A stretch of 64,000 nucleotides of DNA from Maricurvus nonylphenolicus (GTDB lineage: Bacteria; Pseudomonadota; Gammaproteobacteria; Pseudomonadales; Cellvibrionaceae), in NCBI RefSeq assembly GCF_042854845.1, contig NZ_AP031498.1, positions 2,914,001-2,978,000 on the forward strand. Reading direction: 5' to 3'. The position numbers and the translations under genes were made by a program. Under the pieces are notes generated by a model. It was given only the letters and a program-made list of their open reading frames with translations. It did not search any database and was not told the DNA's origin. Each line of letters opens with the position of its first letter. Position 1 is the first letter of the stretch. Shown piece after piece: positions 46,135 to 55,514 of the stretch.

Positions 46135-48009
46135 CTAGTAGCGATCAACATGCGCATTCTGCTGAACCATTGCCTGATAAGACTGGTAATCATCAGCACC
46201 TAACTGCTGCGCCAAACGACTACTGATAGAACGCTGCTGAGAAGCGTCCTGCTCTTCAAGCTTACCCGCAGCTACAGCCGTCAGACTTACCACCACATAA
46301 TCACCGCCAGCCAGCTGAACACCATCAACAACTGGATCAGCTTGTGGTTTTTCCAAACCAAATACAAACTGATTGAGGGCGCGATCAACTTCCGGATCAA
46401 AACGTTTACCCGCAAGCTTTACCTGCCACTCATACCCATTGGCCAGTGCCAGCGATTCAACGCTTTCACCTGCGGCAACTTTGGTTTTCAGGTCGCCCGC
46501 TTTAGCTTTCAGGGCCTCTGCTGTCAGCTTGGCAGTTACATCAGCAACCACCTGCTCTTTAACCTCTTCCAGGGTTTGCTGACGGCTTGGCTCATGCTTG
46601 TTTACACGCACAACGACCAGGCTGTCTTCAGCCAATTCCAGCACTTCACTGGTATTGCCTTCAACCAACACTTCATCACTGAAAACAGCAGCCAGTACGC
46701 GATTATCACGCAGCACACCTTCGCCACCACTGCGAGTCAGAGGATCAGAGGTTTCAACCACAAGACCCAGTTCAGCCGCAGCATCTTCCAGATTGTCAGC
46801 GTTGTAGGTCAGATCTGGTAAAGCATCCAACACTTCTACAAAGCGCTCTTCTGCACTTGCGCGCTGCAGTGTATCTTCAATGCGATCGCGCTCCTGCAAG
46901 AAGCTGGGTGGCTCTGCAGCCTTTAACGACATCAGTTTGATCAGATGAACACCTGCATCGGTTTCAACCGGCTCAGATACCTGCTCTACAGCCAAAGCAG
47001 CCAGAGCGGTTTCGAATGCCTCAGGGAAAATATCACCACTGGTGAAACCTAAATTGCCACCTGAGTTTTTGGTACCAATATCATCAGAATAGGTTTTGGC
47101 CAACTCAGCAAAATCCTCTCCAGCGGCAATTTTTTCTTGTACTTCCTGCAATCGTGCCTCGTGAGAACCATCCTCTTGCGGCTCAATAAGAATATGAGCA
47201 GCCTGACGGCTGGTACCTTTAAAATCGGCGAAGTCCTGCTCGTACTGAGCCATCAACTCATCTTCAGACACCTCGATGTCATCCATCAAACCATCAATGG
47301 AGGCATGAATATAGTCAACGGTTACCTGCTCGCGGCTCATATAGCGAGGCTTATTCTCTTCGTAATAAGCATTAACCGCTTCATCATCTGCTGTAACGCT
47401 GTCAGCAACCGAGGCTGCGGGAATGGTCAAGTAGTAGTAATCACGGGTCTGCTGAGTCAGCGCCGTTACCTGATCCATTTCAGCCGGGGTTACAAAACCA
47501 CTATTCACAAAACCGGCAGTCAGCTGGTTACCCAACAGATCTTTAGTCAGCTGCAGTTTATAGCCTGCAGGGGTATAACCCATATTACGCAGTAACATGG
47601 TGTACTGCTGAGGGCTAAACTTGCCATCCTGTTGGAATTGAGGAGCAGAGGTAATCAGCTCATCCAGAGTGGTTTCAGCCACGGCCATACCGCCGTCCTG
47701 AGCCTGCTGATAAATCAACTCACGCAGAATCAGATCGTTGAGTACCGGCTCGCGTAGACGCTCATCACTGATAAAGTCAGCTGGCAGCTGCTCGCCAAAA
47801 CGCTGCAACATTTGCTGACGACGCATTTGAATGCCACGACGCACCTCGATATCGGCAATGGTTTCACCATTAACCTCAGCGGCCTTGCCAGCAGTACTGG
47901 TGCCAGAGAAAAGTGCTTCGGCGCCAGTCAGCGCGAAGATCACTACGATTAAACCGATCAGAATGTAGGCTACAGTTCCTTTCAGGTTATCCCGAAATGT
48001 TTGCAGCAT
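46135..48009 (-). CDS. ppiD: Periplasmic peptidyl-prolyl isomerase/chaperone PpiD
   Basis: This protein of 624 residues has an N-terminal membrane anchor (about residues 12-34; AYILIGLIVVIFALTG). A SurA-N-like chaperone region and one parvulin domain follow (about 255-365; RQAAHILIEPQED, FAELAKTYSDD, GGNLGFTSGDIFPEAFE, GVHLIKLM), then a long C-terminal region. It assists folding of proteins leaving the Sec channel. I start at ATG 48009 (MLQTFRDNLKG) with GGGG upstream; a TTG four codons earlier would add MGLT and is less family-like. It follows hupB, as in Pseudomonas and Escherichia coli. Confidence 0.93.
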   Translation of the reverse strand: MLQTFRDNLKGTVAYILIGLIVVIFALTGAEALFSGTSTAGKAAEVNGETIADIEVRRGIQMRRQQMLQRFGEQLPADFISDERLREPVLNDLILRELIYQQAQDGGMAVAETTLDELITSAPQFQQDGKFSPQQYTMLLRNMGYTPAGYKLQLTKDLLGNQLTAGFVNSGFVTPAEMDQVTALTQQTRDYYYLTIPAASVADSVTADDEAVNAYYEENKPRYMSREQVTVDYIHASIDGLMDDIEVSEDELMAQYEQDFADFKGTSRQAAHILIEPQEDGSHEARLQEVQEKIAAGEDFAELAKTYSDDIGTKNSGGNLGFTSGDIFPEAFETALAALAVEQVSEPVETDAGVHLIKLMSLKAAEPPSFLQERDRIEDTLQRASAEERFVEVLDALPDLTYNADNLEDAAAELGLVVETSDPLTRSGGEGVLRDNRVLAAVFSDEVLVEGNTSEVLELAEDSLVVVRVNKHEPSRQQTLEEVKEQVVADVTAKLTAEALKAKAGDLKTKVAAGESVESLALANGYEWQVKLAGKRFDPEVDRALNQFVFGLEKPQADPVVDGVQLAGGDYVVVSLTAVAAGKLEEQDASQQRSISSRLAQQLGADDYQSYQAMVQQNAHVDRY

Positions 48010-48084
48010 AGTTAACCCCAATTATTGTTGTAATGAGCTGTTAATTTGGCGTATTCCATTTGCCCAAATGGGTACGCAATTAAC

Positions 48085-48118
48085 AAAAAAGGCGCATCGA
48101 ATACAATGCGCCTTTTTT
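48085..48118 (-). terminator. Terminator of hupB
   Basis: AAAAAAGGCGCAT / ATGCGCCTTTTTT arms (48085-48097 and 48106-48118) give a 13-bp stem with an 8-base loop and T-runs on both strands. It lies about 75 bases after the hupB stop. Confidence 0.9.
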
Positions 48119-48193
48119 GATGTTCGGTAAAGCCAGTTACATCATCATGTACGGCAGATAGTTACAACAAGTGACCAAACTGCCGCCCACAAA

Positions 48194-48466
48194 TTAGTTA
48201 ACTGCGTCTTTCAGTGCTTTACCCGCTTTGAAGCTTGGAATCTTCGCAGCAGCGATCTCGATTGGCTCACCGGTTTGTGGGTTACGGCCGGTACGAGCAG
48301 CACGATCTTTAACAGCGAAAGTACCGAAGCCTACCAGTACAACCTGGTCACCTTCTTTCAGAGCGCTGGTTACGGTTTCAACAACAGCGTCAACAGCACG
48401 GCCAGCAGCAGCTTTTGGAATGTCTGCAGATGCTGCAACAGCTTCGATCAGTTCAGATTTATTCAC
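48194..48466 (-). CDS. hupB: DNA-binding protein HU-beta
   Basis: This 90-residue HU protein begins MNKSELIEAVA and carries the DNA-gripping arm region GFGTFAVKDRAARTGRNPQTG with the conserved RNPQTGE turn. It bends and compacts DNA as a dimer. It is placed directly after lon, as in other gammaproteobacteria, and has its own promoter region (48467-48720) and terminator. Confidence 0.97.
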   Translation of the reverse strand: MNKSELIEAVAASADIPKAAAGRAVDAVVETVTSALKEGDQVVLVGFGTFAVKDRAARTGRNPQTGEPIEIAAAKIPSFKAGKALKDAVN

Positions 48467-48720
48467 ACTAAACCCCTTTTATTTTTGGTTTAAGACTAAA
48501 AACAAGTTATTTGTTCATAAAGGGGCAATCCCCAAACTTTGCCTTGTCCCATTTCCTCACACTTAGGTACGCCTGTAGAGGGCGGTAGAGCGAGGTTTTG
48601 GCAAGAAAAGCGATTTATACCAACTGCCTCAGGGGCGGTCAAGGTATGCTTTTGATAAAGTTTGTAGAAATTCACCCCAATGTGCCACACTGCTCGCAAA
48701 GCGATCAATACGGCCAAAAT
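48467..48720. other. Intergenic region lon-hupB
   Basis: About 250 bases between the lon terminator hairpin and the hupB start, which must contain the hupB promoter. I see no additional gene and no convincing -35/-10 pair. A short open frame on the minus strand at 48496-48717 is AT/GC-mixed, has no RBS and is not called. Confidence 0.5.
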
Positions 48721-48724
48721 TGAC

Positions 48725-48749
48725 GCCGCCAGAGCCCCTCTCTGGCGGC
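48725..48749 (-). terminator. Terminator after lon
   Basis: GCCGCCAGAG (48725-48734) and CTCTGGCGGC (48740-48749) form a perfect 10-bp GC-rich stem with a 5-base loop. On the minus strand it is followed shortly by TTTT. It lies 38 bases after the lon stop. Confidence 0.65.
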
Positions 48750-48786
48750 TTGTAGCACGTCACTAGCCCACTTTTATATTTCAGCG

Positions 48787-51210
48787 CTAGTGGGTGCTAA
48801 TGCGGTTTGCGGCGTCAGCCCCCTTTTGCTTGGCTTCATCCTCCAACGCCTGAAACTCCTCATCACTGAGAGGTTTTGGCATGTGCTGAAGTGCGATTTC
48901 GAGGACCTCATCAATCCATTTTACCGGTTTGATCACTAGATCCTCTTTAATATTATCCGGAATTTCTTTCAGATCACGTTCATTATCAGCAGGGATCACT
49001 ACCGTTTTAATGCCACCACGGTGCGCGGCCAACAGTTTTTCTTTCAGCCCACCAATACGTAGCACTTCACCACGTAAGGTAATCTCACCGGTCATAGCCA
49101 CATCAGCACGCACAGGGATATCCGTAAGAACGGAGGTCAAAGCGGTACACATGGCAATACCCGCACTTGGGCCGTCTTTCGGTGTCGCACCTTCAGGTAC
49201 ATGGATATGAATATCACGCTGCTCGTGGAAGTCCGGTGCAATACCCAACACCTGAGAACGGGAACGAACAACCGTCAGAGCCGCCTGAATGGATTCCTGC
49301 ATCACATCACCCAGAGAGCCGGTTTTCACCATACGCCCTTTACCTTTAACGGCAGAGGATTCGATGGTCAGCAGTTCACCACCTACTTGCGTCCAGGCAA
49401 GGCCGGTTACCTGACCAACCTGATTCTCTTCTTCAGCCACACCGTAGTCGAACTTGCGAACACCCAGGTAGCCTTCGAGCATATCGGCAGTCACAACCGC
49501 TTCAGAGAGTTTCTTCTCTTTCACATGCTCTGTGACGACCTTACGGCACAGTTTGGCCACTTCACGGTCCAGACCACGCACACCTGCCTCGCGGGTGTAA
49601 TAACGAACCACATCACGCAGCGCCGCTTCTTCCACTTCCAGCTCATTGGCTTTCAGGCCATTGGCTTTCTTCTGTTTCGGTACCAGGTAACGCTGGGCGA
49701 TATTAACCTTTTCATCCTCGGTATAACCGGGGATGCGAATAACTTCCATACGATCCAGCAGCGGGCCCGGGATATTCATGGAGTTGGAGGTACAGACAAA
49801 CATTACGTCACTGAGGTCGTAATCCACTTCCAGGTAGTGATCGTTAAACTTGTTGTTCTGAGCAGGATCCAGCACTTCCAGCAAGGCCGAAGCCGGGTCA
49901 CCGCGGTTATCCATACCCATTTTGTCGATTTCATCGAGCAGGAACAGCGGGTTTTTTACACCGCTTTTCGACATCTTTTGAATCAGCTTGCCAGGCATAG
50001 AACCAATATAGGTACGACGGTGACCGCGAATTTCTGCTTCATCACGTACACCGCCCAGCGCCATACGCACAAATTCACGATTGGTTGCACGGGCAATGGA
50101 TTCACCCAAGGAGGTTTTACCCACCCCAGGAGGGCCCACTAAACAAAGCACAGGACCTTTGAGTTTCTTAACACGTTTCTGTACCGCCAGGTACTCAAGG
50201 ATACGCTCTTTAACCTCTTCCAAACCGTAGTGGTCGCGCTCCAGGATTTTCTCAGCACGGGCTAAATCGTGACGCACTTTACTGCGCTTGGACCAGGGTA
50301 CTTCCACCATCCAATCGATATAGGAGCGAACAACTGACGCTTCCGCCGACATAGGCGACATCATTTTTAGCTTGGCCAATTCAGCACGAGCCTTTTTCTC
50401 GGCCTCTTCCGGCATACCGGCATTAACAATCTTCTGCTCGAGCTCTTCCATCTCATTGGGCTCATCACCCATTTCACCCAGCTCTTTCTGAATGGCTTTC
50501 ATTTGCTCATTCAGGTAATACTCGCGCTGGCTCTTTTCCATTTGTTTTTTAACACGGCCACGGATGCGTTTTTCCACCTGGAACAGGTCGATTTCCGCCT
50601 CCATCAAGCCCAACAGATGCTCAAGACGCTCACGAACATCGGCCATTTCGAGGATATCTTGCTTCTGCCCCAGATCCAGGGACATATGTGCGGCAATAGT
50701 GTCCGCCAGGCGGCCCGGCTCATCGATACCAGACAGGCTGGTCATCACCTCGGAAGGCACTTTCTTGCTCAGGTTTACATATTGTTCGAACTGGGACATG
50801 GCAGAACGCAACAACACATCGGCCTCGCGCTCGGGCAGCAGCTCTCCTTCCAGCACCTGAATTTCGGCTTTGAAATGAGTTTCTTCGTCATTAACCTCAA
50901 TGACTCGCGCCCTTTCACCACCTTCAACCAGCACTTTTACGGTGCCATCAGGCAGTTTCAGCAACTGCAGAATGCTGGAGACAGTACCAATGTCATACAG
51001 GTCATCTTTGTTAGGCTCGTCGTCAGAGGCATTCTTCTGGGCGACCAGGAGGACTTGTTTATCAGCGGCCATAGCCTGCTCGAGAGCTTCGATCGACTTC
51101 TCACGGCCGACAAACAAGGGTATGACCATATGTGGATAGACAACCACATCGCGCAAGGGAAGCAGGGGTAGGATATTAGCGCCTGTATCGGCGGCTTCGT
51201 TCTGGTCCAT
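48787..51210 (-). CDS. lon: ATP-dependent protease Lon
   Basis: This protein of 807 residues has an N-terminal substrate-recognition domain (LPLLPLRDVVVYPHMVIPLFVG), an AAA+ module (Walker A GPPGVGKTSLGESIA; Walker B PLFLLDEIDKMG) and a C-terminal Ser/Lys protease (catalytic Ser in PKDGPSAG, Lys in GGLKEKLLAAHR). It degrades misfolded and regulatory proteins. I start at ATG 51210 (MDQNEAADTG) with GAGG at good spacing; a frame extension 21 codons upstream is not family-like. A sigma-32-like promoter lies about 120 bases upstream, fitting heat-shock control. Confidence 0.97.
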   Translation of the reverse strand: MDQNEAADTGANILPLLPLRDVVVYPHMVIPLFVGREKSIEALEQAMAADKQVLLVAQKNASDDEPNKDDLYDIGTVSSILQLLKLPDGTVKVLVEGGERARVIEVNDEETHFKAEIQVLEGELLPEREADVLLRSAMSQFEQYVNLSKKVPSEVMTSLSGIDEPGRLADTIAAHMSLDLGQKQDILEMADVRERLEHLLGLMEAEIDLFQVEKRIRGRVKKQMEKSQREYYLNEQMKAIQKELGEMGDEPNEMEELEQKIVNAGMPEEAEKKARAELAKLKMMSPMSAEASVVRSYIDWMVEVPWSKRSKVRHDLARAEKILERDHYGLEEVKERILEYLAVQKRVKKLKGPVLCLVGPPGVGKTSLGESIARATNREFVRMALGGVRDEAEIRGHRRTYIGSMPGKLIQKMSKSGVKNPLFLLDEIDKMGMDNRGDPASALLEVLDPAQNNKFNDHYLEVDYDLSDVMFVCTSNSMNIPGPLLDRMEVIRIPGYTEDEKVNIAQRYLVPKQKKANGLKANELEVEEAALRDVVRYYTREAGVRGLDREVAKLCRKVVTEHVKEKKLSEAVVTADMLEGYLGVRKFDYGVAEEENQVGQVTGLAWTQVGGELLTIESSAVKGKGRMVKTGSLGDVMQESIQAALTVVRSRSQVLGIAPDFHEQRDIHIHVPEGATPKDGPSAGIAMCTALTSVLTDIPVRADVAMTGEITLRGEVLRIGGLKEKLLAAHRGGIKTVVIPADNERDLKEIPDNIKEDLVIKPVKWIDEVLEIALQHMPKPLSDEEFQALEDEAKQKGADAANRISTH

Positions 51211-51329
51211 TGTAAGCCTCGTAATGGTTATGCCTGGGCATACTGAAAAGCATAGACACCTAGTCGCAACCAACTAGTAACCACAAAAAAGGTGGGAATT
51301 GTCCATGGCAGATGCCCCAATACTTCTAA

Positions 51330-51359
51330 AGATTGGGGTCTAAGTGGCGGAATTACAAG
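51330..51359 (-). promoter_or_regulatory. Sigma-32-like heat-shock promoter of lon
   Basis: On the minus strand, CTTGTAA (51359-51353), a 14-base spacer and CCCCAATCT (51338-51330) closely match the known CTTGAAA-N11-16-CCCCATNT consensus. It lies between the clpX terminator and the lon start, about 120 bases before the ATG. Confidence 0.55.
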
Positions 51360-51382
51360 GTTTTAACCGTTAAAAAATAAAA

Positions 51383-51408
51383 AAAGGGAGGCTTATAAGC
51401 CTCCCTTT
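51383..51408 (-). terminator. Terminator of the clp genes
   Basis: AAAGGGAGGCTTA/TAAGCCTCCCTTT is a perfect 26-bp palindrome. On the minus strand it is followed by a long T-rich tract. It is 55 bases past the clpX stop. Confidence 0.9.
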
Positions 51409-51462
51409 GTACACGCTTTGCGCTTATAGCCTAAACCTTAGGCTAAAGGCCAAAATGGCACC

Positions 51463-52767
51463 CTATTCTTCAGGTGCAGCCTTGGCTTGCTCAGGCGGTT
51501 GTTCAGGGGTCTCGTAGACCAGCAGAGGGTCAGATTCCCCCTTAATCACGGCCTCATCAACAACCACTTTGGCAACATTTTCTTCAGATGGGATACGGTA
51601 CATGGTATCCAGCAGCACAGACTCCATAATGGAGCGCAGACCACGGGCACCGGTCTTACGGTCCATAGCCTTCTGAGCGACAGCTTCCAGAGCATCGGTA
51701 CGGAAATCTACCTCAACCCCTTCCATCTCAAACAGCTTGCCATATTGCTTGGTGAGTGAGTTCTTTGGCTCGGTCAGAATCTGCACCAAAGCCTCCAGAT
51801 CAAGCTCTTCCAAGGTGGCAATCACCGGCAGACGGCCGACAAACTCAGGGATCAGGCCGTAACGTACCAGATCCTCAGGCTCCAGCTCGCGGAAAGTCTC
51901 ACCGACATCCTTGCTATCATCCTTGCTCTTCACTTCAGCACTAAAGCCGATACCGCCCTTCTCGGAGCGATCGCGAATAATCTTGTCGAGGCCTGCAAAG
52001 GCACCGCCACAGATAAACAGGATGTTGGAGGTATCAACCTGCAGGAACTCCTGCTGCGGGTGCTTACGGCCACCCTGAGGAGGCACAGAAGCCACGGTAC
52101 CCTCAATAAGTTTCAGTAATGCCTGCTGTACACCTTCACCAGACACATCACGGGTGATGGATGGGTTATCAGACTTACGGGAAATCTTGTCGATTTCATC
52201 GATATAGACGATACCCTGTTGGGCCTTCTCTACATCGTAGTCACACTTCTGCAGCAGCTTCTGGATGATGTTCTCTACATCCTCACCCACATAACCCGCT
52301 TCGGTCAGGGTGGTTGCATCAGCAATGGTGAAAGGCACATTCAGCAGGCGAGCCAGAGTCTCTGCCAGCAGAGTCTTACCGCTACCGGTAGGACCAACCA
52401 TCAGGATATTACTCTTACCCAGCTCGACTTCGTCTTTGTCTTTCTTCTTCTCGCCAACACGAAGACGCTTGTAGTGGTTGTAAACAGCCACAGCCAGGAC
52501 CTTCTTGGCACGCTTCTGACCAATTACATAGTCATCCAGGATATCTGAGATCTCCTGAGGTGTTGGCAGGCGATCGCTGCTACCTTCGGGCGCCCCTTCT
52601 TGGATTTCTTCACGAATAATGTCGTTGCATAAATCGACACATTCGTCACAGATAAATACCGAAGGACCGGCAATCAGCTTGCGCACTTCATGCTGGCTTT
52701 TGCCGCAAAAAGAGCAGTACAACAACTTACCGTTGTCGTCCCCGTTATCATTGGTGTGATCGGTCAT
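51463..52767 (-). CDS. clpX: ClpX, unfoldase of the ClpXP protease
   Basis: This 434-residue AAA+ protein has an N-terminal zinc domain (CSFCGKSQ and CDECVDLC). Walker A is GPTGSGKTLLAETLA, Walker B is IVYIDEIDKI, and the IGF loop that docks ClpP is KGGIGFSAEVK. It unfolds tagged substrates and feeds them to ClpP. It follows clpP by about 190 bases on the same strand and is followed by a strong terminator. Confidence 0.97.
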   Translation of the reverse strand: MTDHTNDNGDDNGKLLYCSFCGKSQHEVRKLIAGPSVFICDECVDLCNDIIREEIQEGAPEGSSDRLPTPQEISDILDDYVIGQKRAKKVLAVAVYNHYKRLRVGEKKKDKDEVELGKSNILMVGPTGSGKTLLAETLARLLNVPFTIADATTLTEAGYVGEDVENIIQKLLQKCDYDVEKAQQGIVYIDEIDKISRKSDNPSITRDVSGEGVQQALLKLIEGTVASVPPQGGRKHPQQEFLQVDTSNILFICGGAFAGLDKIIRDRSEKGGIGFSAEVKSKDDSKDVGETFRELEPEDLVRYGLIPEFVGRLPVIATLEELDLEALVQILTEPKNSLTKQYGKLFEMEGVEVDFRTDALEAVAQKAMDRKTGARGLRSIMESVLLDTMYRIPSEENVAKVVVDEAVIKGESDPLLVYETPEQPPEQAKAAPEE

Positions 52768-52956
52768 TAAACCACTCCGTCAAAAATCAGACCTAATATC
52801 CTACAAGATGCTAGCTTTTGGGGTATTTTTCAAGTGCTGGCAGGCTAATCCCGCCAACTAAATCTTAACATTGACTGATATACAGCCAATTATTGGAAAC
52901 CTTGCCAAAACCTGTACAAAAAGCCAGCAATTTAAGCGCCAGATGGGCCGAGAGCC

Positions 52957-53595
52957 CTAGTCTCCAGCCGAACGATGGCTCAATACGGCGTCAATCAGAC
53001 CGTATTCCTTCGACTCTTCGGCACTCATAAAGTTGTCTCTTTCTGTATCTTCGGCAATTTTTGCCACATCTTGACCGGTATGGAAGGCCATAATCTCATT
53101 CAGGCGCTCACGGGTCTTGAGGATCTCCTGAGCGTGGATATGGATATCGGTCGCCTGTCCCTGCGCACCACCGCTTGGCTGGTGAATCATGGTACGGGCA
53201 TTGGGTGTGCAATAACGCTTGCCTTTGGCGCCGGCAGTTAGCAGAAAGGCTCCCATGCTACAGGCCTGACCAATGCACATGGTGCTCACATCAGGCTTTA
53301 TAAACTGCATGGTGTCATAGATAGACATACCGGCGGTAACAGAGCCGCCAGGGGAATTAATGTAAAGATGAATGTCCTTGTCAGGGTTTTCCGCCTCCAG
53401 GAACAGCAGCTGTGCTACTACCAGATTGGCCATATGATCTTCTACGGGACCCACCAGGAAAATTACCCGCTCTTTTAAGAGTCGCGAGTAGATGTCGAAA
53501 GAACGCTCACCGCGAGCAGTCTGCTCGATAACCATTGGCACCAGGCCGGTGTTGACGATCTCACTTGAGTGGGAGGAAAAATCGATTTTCGCCAT
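52957..53595 (-). CDS. clpP: ClpP, proteolytic subunit of Clp proteases
   Basis: This protein of 212 residues has Ser in GQACSMGAF, His in TMIHQPSGGAQG and Asp in ERDNFMSAEES. The N-terminal propeptide (MAKIDFSSH onward, before LVPMVIEQTARGERSFDI) is normal for self-processing ClpP. I start at ATG 53595; a TTG 13 codons earlier gives an extension not seen in the family. The SD-like AAGGA is a little far (about 12 bases). It lies between tig and clpX in the classical order. Confidence 0.94.
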   Translation of the reverse strand: MAKIDFSSHSSEIVNTGLVPMVIEQTARGERSFDIYSRLLKERVIFLVGPVEDHMANLVVAQLLFLEAENPDKDIHLYINSPGGSVTAGMSIYDTMQFIKPDVSTMCIGQACSMGAFLLTAGAKGKRYCTPNARTMIHQPSGGAQGQATDIHIHAQEILKTRERLNEIMAFHTGQDVAKIAEDTERDNFMSAEESKEYGLIDAVLSHRSAGD

Positions 53596-53777
53596 GTCGT
53601 TGTTATTTCCTTTTTCGACAAAACTAAACCCCAAGGCTTAGCAAAAAATTAGCAATATAAATAATCAAACTGTTAGCCATCAATGACTTTAGCCCGGCAA
53701 GAGCCTGACAAGTAACTTTGAGCTTAACCTGAGTAACGGGTGAATGCCAACAGAGAGATGAAAATGAGGGGGAAAAT

Positions 53778-53801
53778 GCCGCGAAACGGACGTTTCGCGG
53801 C
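53778..53801 (-). terminator. Hairpin between tig and clpP, attenuator-like
   Basis: GCCGCGAAAC-GGAC-GTTTCGCGGC is a perfect 10-bp stem with a 4-base loop, 15 bases after the tig stop. It is followed on the minus strand by CATTTTCC, a short T-run, so it may give partial termination between tig and clpP. Confidence 0.6.
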
Positions 53802-53815
53802 GAAAGATTGATCAA

Positions 53816-55135
53816 TTATTCTGCTTCTTGAGCAGGCTTGATCACTTCTTCATAGGTGCTGTCTTGCTCAGTAACTTTGGCAGCTTCCAGAACATGATCA
53901 ACAACCTGATCTTCCAGAACTACAGACTCTACACTGGCCAGCATTTCACGGTTGTTGTAGTAGTAGTTAACAACCTCTTCTGGATCCTGATAGGTAGAAG
54001 CCATTTCTTCAACCATACCGCGAACGCGATCAGCATCAACTTTCAGATCAGAGGCTTTAACAATCTCGCCAACAATCAGACCCAGGCTTACGCGACGCTC
54101 AGCTTGCTCGGTGAACATTTCATCCGGAAGCAGAGAAGTCATGTCCATACCTTCAGGCATTTGACCACCGAACTGCTGCATCATTTGACCACGTAGAGCT
54201 TCAACTTCGCCAGCGATCAAAGCTTTTGGCAGGTCCAGCTCATGGGCGCCAATCAGTGCATCCATAACCTGGTTTTTCAACTTGGATTTAGCGGCGTTTT
54301 TCAGCTCGCGCTCCATGTTAGCTTTAACATCTTCACGGAACTTGGCTTCGCCACCGTCTTCTACACCAAACTTGGCGAAGAATTCGTCATTCAGTTCTGG
54401 CAGTTTTTGCTCAGAAACGGTGTTAACTTTTACGTTAAACTCTACCGCAGCGCCTTTCAGCTCTTCGGCGTGGTAATCTTCAGGGAAGCTCAGCGCCAGA
54501 GTTTTCTCTTCGCCGGCTTTCAGACCAACAATGCCGTCTTCGAAACCAGGAATCATGGAGTTAGAACCCAGCACCAGGTTTTGGCCTTCGGCTTTACCAC
54601 CGGCAAACTCTTCACCGTCTTTGGTACCAACGTAATCGATGTTTACCTGATTGCCGTCAGCAGCAGCGGCATCAACTTCTTCGTAAGTTGCCTGCTGCTT
54701 TTGCAGAGTCTCAACCATGGTATCAACGTCAGCATCGTTCACTTCAGCATTCAGCTTGGTGATTTCGAAACCGGCAAAGTCACCCAGAGAAACTTCTGGA
54801 TACACTTCGAAGGTTGCAACGAATTCGATGTCTTTACCTTCAGCCATTTCTTTTGGCTCGATAGAAGGCTGGCCAGCTGGCTTAACATCTTCTTTCTGTA
54901 CCGCTTCGTAGAAAGAGCGGCTCATTACTTCACCCAGCACTTCCTGACGAACACCGGCACCATATTGCTGCTTAACAACCTTTACAGGCACCTTGCCCTT
55001 ACGGAAGCCGTTCATACGGATGGTTTTAGCAGCCTGCTGAAGACGTTTTTCTACTTCAGTTTCGACTTGCTCAGCGGGAATACCAACCGTCATACGACGC
55101 TCTAAACCGGAAGTCGTCTCAATGGAAACCTGCAT
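53816..55135 (-). CDS. tig: Trigger factor, ribosome-associated chaperone
   Basis: This 439-residue protein has the ribosome-binding N-terminal domain with the GFRKGKVP signature (about residues 44-51). A FKBP-type isomerase domain follows (about 160-245; DYVGTKDGEEFAGGKAEGQ, MIPGFEDGIVGLKAGEEKT), then the long helical C-terminal arms. It binds nascent chains at the ribosome exit. It is located between a tRNA-Leu gene and clpP. Confidence 0.97.
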   Translation of the reverse strand: MQVSIETTSGLERRMTVGIPAEQVETEVEKRLQQAAKTIRMNGFRKGKVPVKVVKQQYGAGVRQEVLGEVMSRSFYEAVQKEDVKPAGQPSIEPKEMAEGKDIEFVATFEVYPEVSLGDFAGFEITKLNAEVNDADVDTMVETLQKQQATYEEVDAAAADGNQVNIDYVGTKDGEEFAGGKAEGQNLVLGSNSMIPGFEDGIVGLKAGEEKTLALSFPEDYHAEELKGAAVEFNVKVNTVSEQKLPELNDEFFAKFGVEDGGEAKFREDVKANMERELKNAAKSKLKNQVMDALIGAHELDLPKALIAGEVEALRGQMMQQFGGQMPEGMDMTSLLPDEMFTEQAERRVSLGLIVGEIVKASDLKVDADRVRGMVEEMASTYQDPEEVVNYYYNNREMLASVESVVLEDQVVDHVLEAAKVTEQDSTYEEVIKPAQEAE

Positions 55136-55198
55136 GATGTTCCTCGTGAATCAGGATAAGGAGCGATTAACGCTCTTGTGTAGATGATTAATGGAAAA

Positions 55199-55283
55199 TG
55201 GTGCGGACGGAGAGACTTGAACTCTCACACCATAAGATACTAGAACCTAAATCTAGCGCGTCTACCAATTCCGCCACGTCCGC
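55199..55283 (-). tRNA. tRNA-Leu, anticodon UAG
   Basis: An 85-base type II tRNA has acceptor stem GCGGACG/CGTCCGC, discriminator A and an encoded CCA (complement of TGG at 55199-55201). The anticodon arm CTAGA-TTTAGGT-TCTAG gives loop bases 34-36 as TAG, which reads CUA/CUN leucine codons. The long variable arm and the GAGAGTTCAAGTCTCTC T-arm are intact. It lies 63 bases upstream of tig. Confidence 0.95.
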
Positions 55284-55333
55284 AAATTCTGTTTCTGGCC
55301 AATTCTTATTTTGAGCCCTATATGAGGCTTTGT

Positions 55334-55423
55334 AAATCAGCCCCTCAAATCACCTAAGCCATTGATTTTAATCGGCATTTTCTGGCTTTTTGAGGCCTCA
55401 GCTATATGAGGGGTGCTGATTTT
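55334..55423. repeat. Imperfect inverted repeat upstream of tRNA-Leu
   Basis: AAATCAGCCCCTCA (55334-55347) is mirrored by TGAGGGGTGCTGATTT (55407-55423) with a two-base bulge. TATATGAGG also occurs twice as a direct repeat (ending near 55326 and 55411). It lies between the TraB/GumN gene and the tRNA and may be a degraded extragenic element or a transcription-end hairpin. Confidence 0.45.
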
Positions 55424-55514
55424 GCCACAGACCCCATAGAGGTTCAACCTTATCGTTCCATTCAATATAGAAATTACAAATAAAAGCCTGGGGTTTGATT
55501 ATGGTTTGAACGAT

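Noticed and set aside
49201..50142. 313-codon antisense frame within lon
   Set aside because: Low-complexity His/Thr/Phe-rich translation typical of the reverse strand of a conserved gene.
51211..51273. 21-codon N-terminal extension of lon
   Set aside because: Not similar to Lon N-termini; ATG 51210 has a proper GAGG site.
54242..55105. 287-codon antisense frame within tig
   Set aside because: Same kind of shadow; Phe/Asn-rich and without an RBS.
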